Shown here in pieces: positions 53,012 to 58,892 of a stretch of DNA of 64,000 nt (position 1 is the stretch's first letter; each line of letters starts with the position of its first letter). The stretch is taken from positions 372,001 through 436,000 of the forward strand of contig JBALVX010000002.1 of assembly GCA_036961295.1 (NCBI GenBank), given 5' to 3'. A program made the position numbers and the translations under genes. This stretch comes from JAGPUQ01 sp036961295. Lineage in GTDB: Bacteria > Pseudomonadota > Gammaproteobacteria > Pseudomonadales > Porticoccaceae. Below the pieces are notes generated by a model. The model ran no database searches and was not told where the DNA came from. It was given only the letters and a program-made list of their open reading frames with translations.

Positions 53012-53874
53012 CCGTCGCTTTTCGTCATCACCCCGACTATCCTCTAGTAGTAGTCGCCAATCGCGATGAGTTTTATGATCGCCCCGCCGAAAGCGCGCAG
53101 TTTTGGGAAGATCATCCCACCGTACTGGCGGGTCGCGATATGGAAGCTGGGGGCACCTGGTTTGGTGTCAATCGCCACGGCCACTGGGCCACCGTAACCA
53201 ACTACCGAGGCGGCGGCATGGGCGACGGCCTACGCTCGCGAGGCGATTTGCCTACGGAATTTTTAACCGCTTCCGCTGACAACAATACGCCTCACCTCTC
53301 GCCTCTCAACTACGCCAACAACATCATTGACCAGAGCCACCATTTTCGTGGTTTTAGTTTGTTGACCGGAAATTTAGACACCCTCGCCTACTGCTCCAAC
53401 GCCAATCTCGAAGCTAATTTAGAAACCCAGCTCGAAACCCATCTCGAAACCAGAGCTGAAACTGGGGCCAAAACCAATGCTGCGTTGCAAACACTGGATC
53501 CCGGCGTCTACACCCTAAGCAACGACGTGCTCGACACTCCCTGGCCAAAAGCCGAGTACGCCCGCAAGCAATTAACCGCTGTATTGGACCGATCCGGCCC
53601 GCTAGATGCCGAAAATTTATTGGCCATTTTAGGTTCGCGAGAGCGCTTCCCCGATCATCAGCTACCCGGCTACCCCTTTGCCGATGCAGGCCTCGGCCTG
53701 GAAATGGAACGCACTTTGTCTCCACCGTTTATTGTGTCCGACAGCTACGGCACCCGCTGTACAACAGTGCTCATGATAGACTCGCAAGGCCAGGCGACCT
53801 TTGCCGAACAAAGTTATCATCAGGGCCAGGCGACTGAACGGAAGGATTATTCGTTTGAGATAGTGACGGATTAA
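52999..53874 (+). CDS. NRDE-domain protein (TANGO2 family, Ntn-hydrolase-like)
   Basis: A 291-residue protein of the family that includes eukaryotic TANGO2; a role in haem or lipid handling has been proposed, but the bacterial function is unknown. The start at 52999 puts Cys at position 2 (MCLVAVAFRHHPDYPLVVVA), as expected for an N-terminal nucleophile exposed after Met removal, followed by the namesake NRDEFYDRPAE and RDMEAGGTWFGVNRHG. Residues about 135-160 are a 4-residue repeat expansion (NLEANLETQLETHLET...). A further 7-residue tail copy of this gene lies at 55606-55629. Confidence 0.92.
   Translation: MCLVAVAFRHHPDYPLVVVANRDEFYDRPAESAQFWEDHPTVLAGRDMEAGGTWFGVNRHGHWATVTNYRGGGMGDGLRSRGDLPTEFLTASADNNTPHLSPLNYANNIIDQSHHFRGFSLLTGNLDTLAYCSNANLEANLETQLETHLETRAETGAKTNAALQTLDPGVYTLSNDVLDTPWPKAEYARKQLTAVLDRSGPLDAENLLAILGSRERFPDHQLPGYPFADAGLGLEMERTLSPPFIVSDSYGTRCTTVLMIDSQGQATFAEQSYHQGQATERKDYSFEIVTD
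53404..53475 (+). repeat. 12-base repeat (x6) inside the NRDE gene
   Basis: Six in-frame 12-base units (for example CAGCTCGAAACC, CATCTCGAAACC) encode NLEA-NLET-QLET-HLET-RAET-GAKT. The insert interrupts the family's usual spacing between the LLTGN-type strand and the TLDPGVYTLSND segment. Confidence 0.85.
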
Positions 53875-53937
53875 TGTTCTAGCTAAAGCACTCGCATTTT
53901 TACGCGTCGATTTTGAGTGACCGGTTAGGTCTAGCCA

Positions 53938-54147
53938 TTGCACATTACCTCAGATGTTGTTGTGTTTGGCCACCTAGTAGAGGCATCAATAACTGATGCC
54001 AAGTCTTATGGTGCGCCTGTGCAAATGGATGGCCCCACCTGTACTGACAAAATTTCTAATGTGAATGCCCCTGGAGAAATTATCACTAGAGGGTCAGAGT
54101 ATATCCGCAAGCGCGCAGCCCGCTTGGCTAGCGTTACTGACGCATAG
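53938..54147 (+). CDS. Short unrecognised ORF, possibly a gene fragment
   Basis: A 69-codon frame from a TTG with no clear ribosome site. Its sequence (VVVFGHLVEASITDAKSYGA ... IITRGSEYIRKRAARLASV) has protein-like composition, but I do not recognise it. A stop lies just upstream in frame, so it may be a truncated 3' end. It lies in the NRDE-dsbB accessory block and is followed 51 bases later by a strong terminator, which supports it or its remnant being transcribed rightward. Confidence 0.35.
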   Translation: MHITSDVVVFGHLVEASITDAKSYGAPVQMDGPTCTDKISNVNAPGEIITRGSEYIRKRAARLASVTDA

Positions 54148-54198
54148 CACATAACAACGCATATAACATAAACATATAACAACGTATATAAAGGATCT

Positions 54199-54236
54199 CA
54201 AAGCCCCGTTGAAAAATTCCAGCGGGGCTTTTTTGT
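54199..54236 (+). terminator. Strong intrinsic terminator
   Basis: AAAGCCCCG at 54200-54208 pairs with CGGGGCTTT at 54223-54231 around a loop containing TTGAAAAATTCCAG, and a run of six T follows. It is preceded by AT-rich repeats (ATAACAACGCATATA, ATATAACAACGTATATA). The next gene begins only 14 bases after the T-run. Confidence 0.9.
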
Positions 54237-54249
54237 GTAGAGCTAAAAT

Positions 54250-54789
54250 ATGATTTTTAACGAAAACCCTTTCGACGATATAAAAAACATACTTGACCAT
54301 ATTGATTCGTTGGCTGAAGCCTCATCCCTAGGAAAAGCGGAAATAGATACAGACCAGCTGTGGGAAGTAATAACTAGCTGTAGGCGCGACATTCCATATG
54401 AGCATGGCGAAGATGGTGCCAGCTCATTTAAAAAGGCAGCATGGTTTATGCTCTGGTTTGTTAACATATCGCCAATAGTCACTCGCTTTTACAGTGGCGA
54501 GCACTCTTTGGCCAAGTTCAAATCAAATGCAGTGGTTGCTTTTGATATAGGGCTAGCAGCCCTTGAAAACTCCGTGCTTCACACAGAAGGCGAGGGCGAA
54601 AAAACAATCAGCAATCCTATATCCATATCTGACCACGCATACAAAGATGCTTTGGAGGCTCTATCCAAACCGCTACGACCAGAAGATCAGTTCAGGGCGT
54701 GGTCTTTATTTCTTGAGCAGCTGGTTTATAAAACCAATCGGCATTGCGAGTACCCTGAGTTAAGTTATTACCCAGACCTGATGGATTAA
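54250..54789 (+). CDS. Hypothetical protein in the NRDE-dsbB accessory block
   Basis: A 179-residue acidic, probably cytoplasmic protein with no signal peptide and no family I recognise. It appears mostly helical (NPFDDIKNILDHIDSLAEAS; LEALSKPLRPEDQFRAWSLF), with a Trp-rich centre (KKAAWFMLWFVNISP). Codon use is AT-rich relative to the NRDE and dsbB genes. It starts right after a strong terminator and has only a weak GAG-like ribosome site, so its promoter is unclear; readthrough of the terminator or a promoter within the hairpin region would be needed. Its context marks it as transferred cargo. Confidence 0.6.
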   Translation: MIFNENPFDDIKNILDHIDSLAEASSLGKAEIDTDQLWEVITSCRRDIPYEHGEDGASSFKKAAWFMLWFVNISPIVTRFYSGEHSLAKFKSNAVVAFDIGLAALENSVLHTEGEGEKTISNPISISDHAYKDALEALSKPLRPEDQFRAWSLFLEQLVYKTNRHCEYPELSYYPDLMD

Positions 54790-54873
54790 GGTTGGCGCTT
54801 ATTTAAACCACTGCTTTTTGGTCTTTAGTAGTGATCTACTTATATTATTGGCCTGTTCTGACCCAAGCCCTTC

Positions 54874-54902
54874 AGCAGTCTCGGGAAATCGTTGAGACTG
54901 CT
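54874..54902. repeat. Perfect 9-base inverted repeat downstream of the hypothetical gene
   Basis: AGCAGTCTC (54874-54882) and GAGACTGCT (54894-54902) enclose an 11-base loop. There is no T-run on either side. It lies 22 bases before the GGGGTCAGGTCT motif and may belong to the same repeat element. Confidence 0.6.
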
Positions 54903-54924
54903 CTTCATCGTCTACATGGATTCA

Positions 54925-54945
54925 GGGGTCAGGTCTCGCAATCAC
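54925..54945 (+). repeat. REP-like motif, copy 1
   Basis: GGGGTCAGGTCTCGCAATCA(C) matches the reverse complement of 55626-55646 at 19 of 21 positions. This copy covers the last codons and stop of the dsbB remnant. The GATTGCAAGACCTGACCCC form resembles short repeats that I recall near REP-associated transposases, but no transposase is present here. Confidence 0.6.
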
Positions 54946-55073
54946 GCAAGCCTTGCCAGAGACAAAATAACGCCAGTCCGGCAAACGCTACTAAGGTCCA
55001 GCCGAAAATGCTTATACCCAACAAAGTCCACTGCACTTCTGCGCAATTGCCATTACCGCCCAACAGCACAGAG
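54929..55073 (-). pseudogene. Diverged remnant of the dsbB 3' end
   Basis: On the minus strand this encodes about 47 residues matching the C-terminus of the intact dsbB at 57674. The remnant reads SVLLGGNGNCAEVQWTLLG then ISIFGWTLVAFAGLALF and CLWQGLRDCET-stop, against SMLLRGDGNCAEVQWTLLG, VSIPGWTLMAFVGLALL and CLWQGLRDCRE-stop. Substitutions are mostly conservative and the stop is kept, so it came from a working dsbB allele. It has no 5' part. Confidence 0.93.
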
Positions 55074-55096
55074 AAACGGGGCCAGGCCCTGTACCT

Positions 55097-55588
55097 TTAG
55101 AAATCAGGAATTGTATCGTCAGGAAACCATTGGCCAATCGTCGCATCATCAAATAAAGTCTCTTGCGAATCGATCCTCCATTCGTCGCCATCCATTATTA
55201 CCTTGTAGACCTCGAACTCGGTACTGCCCTGACGATTCAACACATCGCTGGCGCGCAGTACGTTGGGCACCGTGGCGTTCGCTGCGCACATAAATACATT
55301 TTTAAGTTCACGATGCCCGCGACGCACATCAATGTCGTTGATCACCACTCTGCCCATCTTAAACATTTTACTCTGTTGCTCTGCCCACTCTGCTACCGGT
55401 TTTCCATCCGTCATGCTGGCCGTTACAAATTGAAAAGCGTCCTCGAAACGCTCGTCTTTCATTGCGGAGAGATAACTTTGAACCGCCGTCTTCGGCCCGG
55501 CATCACTCAGACAATGAGTACGATTAAAATACCCACCACCCAATCCTGCGACCGTAACGACGATGAATATCCAGATTAGCTTGCTCAT
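55097..55588 (-). CDS. Membrane-anchored small hypothetical protein (NTF2-like)
   Basis: A 163-residue protein anchored or exported by an N-terminal hydrophobic segment (LIWIFIVVTVAGLGGGYF, about 4-21). The ATG at 55588 is preferred because a GGAGGAGA ribosome site lies just before it; the frame extends to 55660. The soluble part (AVQSYLSAMKDERFEDAFQF, MTDGKPVAEWAEQQSKMF, VYKVIMDGDEWRIDS) has the pattern of DUF4878/NTF2-like domains. Function is unknown. It lies between the dsbB remnant and the NRDE remnant, and is transcribed away from tetR. Confidence 0.7.
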   Translation of the reverse strand: MSKLIWIFIVVTVAGLGGGYFNRTHCLSDAGPKTAVQSYLSAMKDERFEDAFQFVTASMTDGKPVAEWAEQQSKMFKMGRVVINDIDVRRGHRELKNVFMCAANATVPNVLRASDVLNRQGSTEFEVYKVIMDGDEWRIDSQETLFDDATIGQWFPDDTIPDF

Positions 55589-55605
55589 ACTCTCCTCCAC
55601 AATGA

Positions 55606-55629
55606 TCGTTTGAGATAGTGACGGAGTGA
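55606..55629 (+). pseudogene. Remnant of an NRDE gene 3' end
   Basis: TCGTTTGAGATAGTGACGGA is identical to the last codons of the intact NRDE gene (53851-53870). Here the frame reads SFEIVTE followed by TGA, against SFEIVTD followed by TAA in the intact gene. A 20-base exact match with a stop codon kept at the same place is unlikely by chance, and it points to the end of another NRDE allele. Confidence 0.8.
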
Positions 55630-55646
55630 TTGCAAGACCTGATCCC
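55626..55646 (-). repeat. REP-like motif, copy 2 (inverted)
   Basis: GATTGCAAGACCTGATCCC (within 55626-55646) is the inverted partner of 54925-54945. It overlaps the stop of the NRDE remnant, just as copy 1 overlaps the stop of the dsbB remnant. Confidence 0.6.
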
Positions 55647-55717
55647 GTATTTTGCTTCACATCCTTTAAATAATCACACCCCCCTTTAACTCATTTAATT
55701 CTCTGTTATTCAATAAG

Positions 55718-55730
55718 CTGATCAGATCAG
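55718..55730. promoter_or_regulatory. 13-base palindrome upstream of tetR
   Basis: CTGATC-A-GATCAG is a perfect 6+6 palindrome with a one-base centre. It lies 113 bases before the tetR ATG and about 130 bases upstream of the divergent hypothetical gene. A role as a regulator site is speculative. Confidence 0.35.
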
Positions 55731-55808
55731 ACCCGTATCGCACATCTGAACACAGTTGAGATAACTGGGCCACCAGCAACGTCTTTCATTGGATATACAA
55801 ATAGAAGC

Positions 55809-55837
55809 TTGACTAGAACGAACGTTCATTCTATTCT
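55809..55837 (+). promoter_or_regulatory. Sigma-70 promoter of tetR with embedded operator
   Basis: TTGACT (55809-55814) and TATTCT (55832-55837) are separated by exactly 17 bases. The predicted transcription start, 6-7 bases after the -10 box, falls on the tetR ATG at 55844, so the message would be leaderless. The operator at 55813-55834 fills the spacer, as expected for autorepression. Confidence 0.75.
55813..55834. promoter_or_regulatory. Candidate TetR operator 1
   Basis: A 22-base site made of CTAGAACGAA, centre CG, and TTCATTCTAT. The left arm is identical to operator 2 at 56467-56488, and the right arm differs at two of ten positions. It overlaps the -35 to -10 spacer of the tetR promoter. 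Confidence 0.82.
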
Positions 55838-55843
55838 CGTAAC

Positions 55844-56443
55844 ATGACCCACGCTAACAGAGACACTCAAAGAACGCCTGCTCATACTCGGAGCCAGGTA
55901 CTTGCCCATGCTTTGAATTTGTTTACTGGGCGCGGGTATTTCAATACATCGGTACATGATATTGCACATGCGTCCAAGGTCAGTGTTGGCTCAATCTATC
56001 ACCACTTCAAGGGTAAGGAAGGCGTTGCCCGTACCCTCTATGAAGAACTACTCGTACAGATGACGGAAGAAATCACGTACATTATGCGCAACCATGCCAC
56101 GGCTCGCAGTCGCTGCCGTGCGATTACTGAACTTCTATTCAGCATGACGATAGAAACCCCTGAGACAATGGAGTTTATGCTTTATGCCAAACATCGGGAG
56201 TTCTTGCCCGATGAATTACCAATCTGTTCGTCGAAGCCCTTTCTTATGATGAATGAGCTGGTTGCCCAAGGCATGGAAGCGGGCGAGATTCTTCCTATGG
56301 ACCCTACCGTCGCCACTGCCTGCTTATTTGGTGGGTCGATTCGCTTGATTACTGGCTATCTGGATGGCGTGCTGGAGCAACCACTGCCGGAATACTTAGA
56401 AGAAACTTGGTCCTGTGGTTGGAGGGCTGTTGCAGTCGTTTAA
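55844..56443 (+). CDS. TetR/AcrR-family transcriptional regulator
   Basis: A 199-residue repressor. The N-terminal helix-turn-helix is typical (RSQVLAHALNLFTGRGYFNTSVHDIAHASKVSVGSIYHHFKGKEGVARTLY, about residues 17-67). The C-terminal ligand domain contains Cys in a LPICSSKPFLMMNELVAQG segment and at TWSCGWR, so a thiol-reactive signal is possible but unproven. No ribosome site precedes the ATG, which coincides with the predicted transcription start. Matching operators lie in its own promoter and in front of dsrE, 56 bases after its stop. Confidence 0.9.
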   Translation: MTHANRDTQRTPAHTRSQVLAHALNLFTGRGYFNTSVHDIAHASKVSVGSIYHHFKGKEGVARTLYEELLVQMTEEITYIMRNHATARSRCRAITELLFSMTIETPETMEFMLYAKHREFLPDELPICSSKPFLMMNELVAQGMEAGEILPMDPTVATACLFGGSIRLITGYLDGVLEQPLPEYLEETWSCGWRAVAVV

Positions 56444-56466
56444 ATCATTAATTTTTAACCCAACGG

Positions 56467-56488
56467 CTAGAACGAATGTTCGTTCTAG
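56467..56488. promoter_or_regulatory. Candidate TetR operator 2, in front of dsrE
   Basis: CTAGAACGAA, centre TG, TTCGTTCTAG: perfect 10-base arms, the complete version of operator 1. It ends 11 bases before the dsrE ATG and abuts its GGAG ribosome site, so bound repressor would block transcription into dsrE-tusA. Confidence 0.87.
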
Positions 56489-56498
56489 GAGATGAAAT

Positions 56499-56915
56499 AT
56501 GAAAACCATGGCCATTATTGTTCGAGATGACGGGTACGACAAAATACTTACCCCGTTAGCCTTCGCTTATTTTGCTGCTTCCGAGGGTGTCCAGGTGGAT
56601 ATGCTGTTCGTCAATTGGGCCGTACTCGCCCTTACTGAAGACGGAGCACGTGCGTTGAAAATAGATGGGGCGCACGCTGATCAGGATGCCCTGGTAAGGG
56701 AGCGCGTGGCCGCAGCAGGTTTGCCCAACGATATCAATACGTTATTAAAAGCACTCAAAGAGACCGGCAATGTCAATTTTTATGCCTGTAGCCTTGCGGC
56801 AACTCTTTTTGGTGTCGATGAAGATAATATCATCCCAGAGGCTACGGGTATTACCGGAGCAGCGTGGTTCATTAATGATAAGGCGGACAAGGCCGATCAT
56901 TGCCAGTATTTTTGA
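56499..56915 (+). CDS. DsrE/DsrF-like family protein
   Basis: A 138-residue cytoplasmic protein of the DsrE fold, whose members bind or pass persulfide sulfur. The N-terminal strand MKTMAIIVRDDGYDKILTPL and the helix AFAYFAASEGVQVDMLFVNW are typical. The conserved Cys is C97 in VNFYACSLAATLFGVDED, matching the ACS-type active-site Cys of the DsrE2/peroxiredoxin-like branch, and GITGAAWFI closes the fold. A second Cys (C135) lies four residues from the C-terminus (HCQYF) and could be a redox or transfer partner. A GGAG ribosome site is present; tusA follows 13 bases after the stop. Confidence 0.85.
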   Translation: MKTMAIIVRDDGYDKILTPLAFAYFAASEGVQVDMLFVNWAVLALTEDGARALKIDGAHADQDALVRERVAAAGLPNDINTLLKALKETGNVNFYACSLAATLFGVDEDNIIPEATGITGAAWFINDKADKADHCQYF

Positions 56916-56928
56916 AAAGGAGGTTGTT

Positions 56929-57165
56929 ATGAACAAACCGAAAAGTAATGTAACACTGGATACTTCGGGTAAGTCTTGCCCGATGCCGATGGTGGATATC
57001 AATCGTGCCATTCACGAACTGAACAGTGGTGAAATACTGGAGTTTATTGCGACTGATCAAGGAACAAAAATGGACATTCCTTCCTGGTGTGAGAGAACTG
57101 GAAATCAACTATTATCTTCATCTGAGGACAATAATACGTTTCGATATTTTATTCTAAAATCATAA
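56929..57165 (+). CDS. TusA-family sulfur carrier protein
   Basis: A 78-residue TusA-fold protein that carries sulfur as a persulfide. The family motif is CPMP with Cys at position 17 (LDTSGKSCPMPMVDINRAIH), followed by GEILEFIATDQGTKMDIPSWC, where C54 is the usual second Cys before ERTGNQLL. Start choice is firm: AAGGAGG lies 6-12 bases before ATG 56929. This is probably not the tRNA-thiolation TusA, since its company is a DsrE protein, a membrane protein and a dedicated repressor. It is likely one message with dsrE. Confidence 0.92.
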   Translation: MNKPKSNVTLDTSGKSCPMPMVDINRAIHELNSGEILEFIATDQGTKMDIPSWCERTGNQLLSSSEDNNTFRYFILKS

Positions 57166-57226
57166 ATCTAAATCCATTATGAAGCACGAATGGAAAATCA
57201 ATTATTCATTTTAAAGGATAATAACC

Positions 57227-57628
57227 ATGTTTATGATTGAATACCGAGAATTAAGCTGGTGGTATTGGTTAGTAACAGTTTGCTTTTTAACGGGCGGTGT
57301 AGCGGGTTGGACAACTGGATTTTTAGTTGCTATCGGAGTCACTATTTTTCAGCTCATTCATTATTTTATTCGTGAAGGGCATCTCACTGCATTTACAGTT
57401 CAAGTCCGAATTGGATATCTGCTATTACTTTTAATTGCTCTTCCAGAGCCGATGCAATTAATTTACTGGATTCCGACAATCGGAACCTGGGCACAACTCA
57501 TTTTTGGCTACTGTACTATGGCCCGGATAGTCTCTTTGATGCCGTGGAACCGAGAAGAAAAATTATCACTCAATTTGATTTGGCGTAAGTTTTTTTCTGC
57601 TCCGGTGAAAGGAAGTGTTTTAGCTTGA
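57227..57628 (+). CDS. Small integral membrane protein of the dsrE-tusA cluster
   Basis: A 133-residue protein with about four membrane segments (WWYWLVTVCFLTGGVAGW, TTGFLVAIGVTIFQLIHYF, VQVRIGYLLLLLIALP, and IPTIGTWAQLIFGYCTMARI), and a basic C-terminal tail that should be cytoplasmic. Two Cys (C19 and C96) lie within membrane segments. I do not recognise the family. AAGGAT precedes the ATG. Same strand and 61 bases after tusA, it is probably the membrane part of the sulfur system, for example for sulfur import/export or as a docking partner. It converges on dsbB. Confidence 0.75.
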   Translation: MFMIEYRELSWWYWLVTVCFLTGGVAGWTTGFLVAIGVTIFQLIHYFIREGHLTAFTVQVRIGYLLLLLIALPEPMQLIYWIPTIGTWAQLIFGYCTMARIVSLMPWNREEKLSLNLIWRKFFSAPVKGSVLA

Positions 57629-57673
57629 ACGGAATAATAAAAAATTAAACGATTCAGGATCAAACGTTCAGGG

Positions 57674-58198
57674 TTACTCCCTGCAATCACGCAAGCCCTG
57701 CCAAAGACAGAGCAAGGCCAGTCCGACAAAAGCCATTAAGGTCCAGCCGGGAATACTTACGCCCAGTAACGTCCACTGCACTTCTGCGCAGTTGCCATCC
57801 CCGCGCAATAACATCGATAAAGCGTCTCGCAGTGGCAGCGCATCAAACAGGTAATCCGCAGACGGGCCACAGGCGGGGACCTGGTCTTCGGGTAGACCTT
57901 GCAGCCACAATTGACGGATGGAAAAACCTGCACCGGTAGCCGCGCTCACACCGCCGAACAGGGAATACCATTGCTGACCTCGTCGAGCCGGGTTGTGCAG
58001 CACCGCTGCCAGCAAAATTAAACCAGTGGTGATCACAAACACCCGTTGCACGATGCACAAATAACAGGGATTTAATCCCATTACATACTGCATAAATAGC
58101 GCAGTCGCAATGAGTCCGCCACAGACGAGGGCAGCGAGACCATTTAGCGTGCGCCGGGGATACTGCCAAAACTTAATGCTTTGAAGGGTGACTGGCAT
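57674..58198 (-). CDS. dsbB: Disulfide bond formation protein B
   Basis: Inner-membrane quinone reductase that reoxidises DsbA. The frame is open to 58273, but ATG 58198 with an AGGA site gives a normal 174-residue protein. The first Cys pair is C45/C48 in LNPCYLCIVQR, and the second pair is C110 (VPACGPS) and C137 (GNCAEVQW), in the two periplasmic loops. Four membrane segments are visible. A diverged copy of its last 47 codons lies at 54929-55073. acpH lies just upstream on the same strand. Confidence 0.95.
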   Translation of the reverse strand: MPVTLQSIKFWQYPRRTLNGLAALVCGGLIATALFMQYVMGLNPCYLCIVQRVFVITTGLILLAAVLHNPARRGQQWYSLFGGVSAATGAGFSIRQLWLQGLPEDQVPACGPSADYLFDALPLRDALSMLLRGDGNCAEVQWTLLGVSIPGWTLMAFVGLALLCLWQGLRDCRE

Positions 58199-58288
58199 GA
58201 TTTTTCCTGTGTTGGTGTCGTCGTAAAAATGTGGCGCAAACTGATAAGAGTTGATCGCTGCGGATATTTTCAAACCACAACACTGATA

Positions 58289-58876
58289 CTAAATACTACC
58301 ATTAAGACTCTCTTCCGCACGCTGAGTTAAGGCCATCATAATTTCACCGAAGCCATATTCAAAATCGGCTTGATGCTGAGCGACGATGGGCCAGGCGTCG
58401 GCCAACGGAATGGGCGTGCGAAAGCGCTCGCCGACCCGGTTTAATACGGCGGGAATAATATCTGCGTCCACGTAGCCTTCGAGCCAGCCAATCGCGGGTG
58501 CGCGGTCACAAAAGTGGCGGGCATTGTCCGGCAGCCAGGCACGGTGGGTTTCGAGGTGGGTATAAAAGGCCTGGCAAAATGGTTTTAATTCTTGCTGGTG
58601 AAAGCGCAGCCAGTCGCGGGCTAACAAATGATCAAAACCAACATCGATAACAATACCGCCGTAGCGCCGCCAGGGTTTGGGAAACAGTGTTAGCAGCTCG
58701 CCCATTACCGGCAGCTCATCCATATAGGCGTCTAAATGCCGATGCAGGCGAATGCCCTGCTCTACTTTTGATGGGCACTGTCCTTTGAGCGGGCCTTTGA
58801 TGAAATCGCCAAGCAGGCCACCTACCTGGATATCTGGCTCGGAGCCAGACAGTAGGATGTGGGCCAAAAAATTCAA
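58289..58876 (-). CDS. acpH: Acyl carrier protein phosphodiesterase (DUF479/AcpH family)
   Basis: Predicted hydrolase releasing 4'-phosphopantetheine from acyl carrier protein, of the HD-like metal-dependent type. The 195 residues begin with the characteristic MNFLAHILLSGSEPDIQVGG and contain GDFIKGPLKGQCPSKVEQGIRLHRHLDAYMD (about 24-54) and VIDVGFDHLLARDW, with the conserved His and Asp residues for metal. It lies 16 bases after gshA on the same strand. Confidence 0.9.
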   Translation of the reverse strand: MNFLAHILLSGSEPDIQVGGLLGDFIKGPLKGQCPSKVEQGIRLHRHLDAYMDELPVMGELLTLFPKPWRRYGGIVIDVGFDHLLARDWLRFHQQELKPFCQAFYTHLETHRAWLPDNARHFCDRAPAIGWLEGYVDADIIPAVLNRVGERFRTPIPLADAWPIVAQHQADFEYGFGEIMMALTQRAEESLNGSI

Positions 58877-58892
58877 GATAAGACCAAAATAA

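Noticed and set aside
53875..57673. Prophage or integrative element
   Set aside because: No integrase, transposase, phage structural or conjugation gene is present; the 20-base repeat is better explained as an NRDE gene tail because it keeps the frame and a stop codon.
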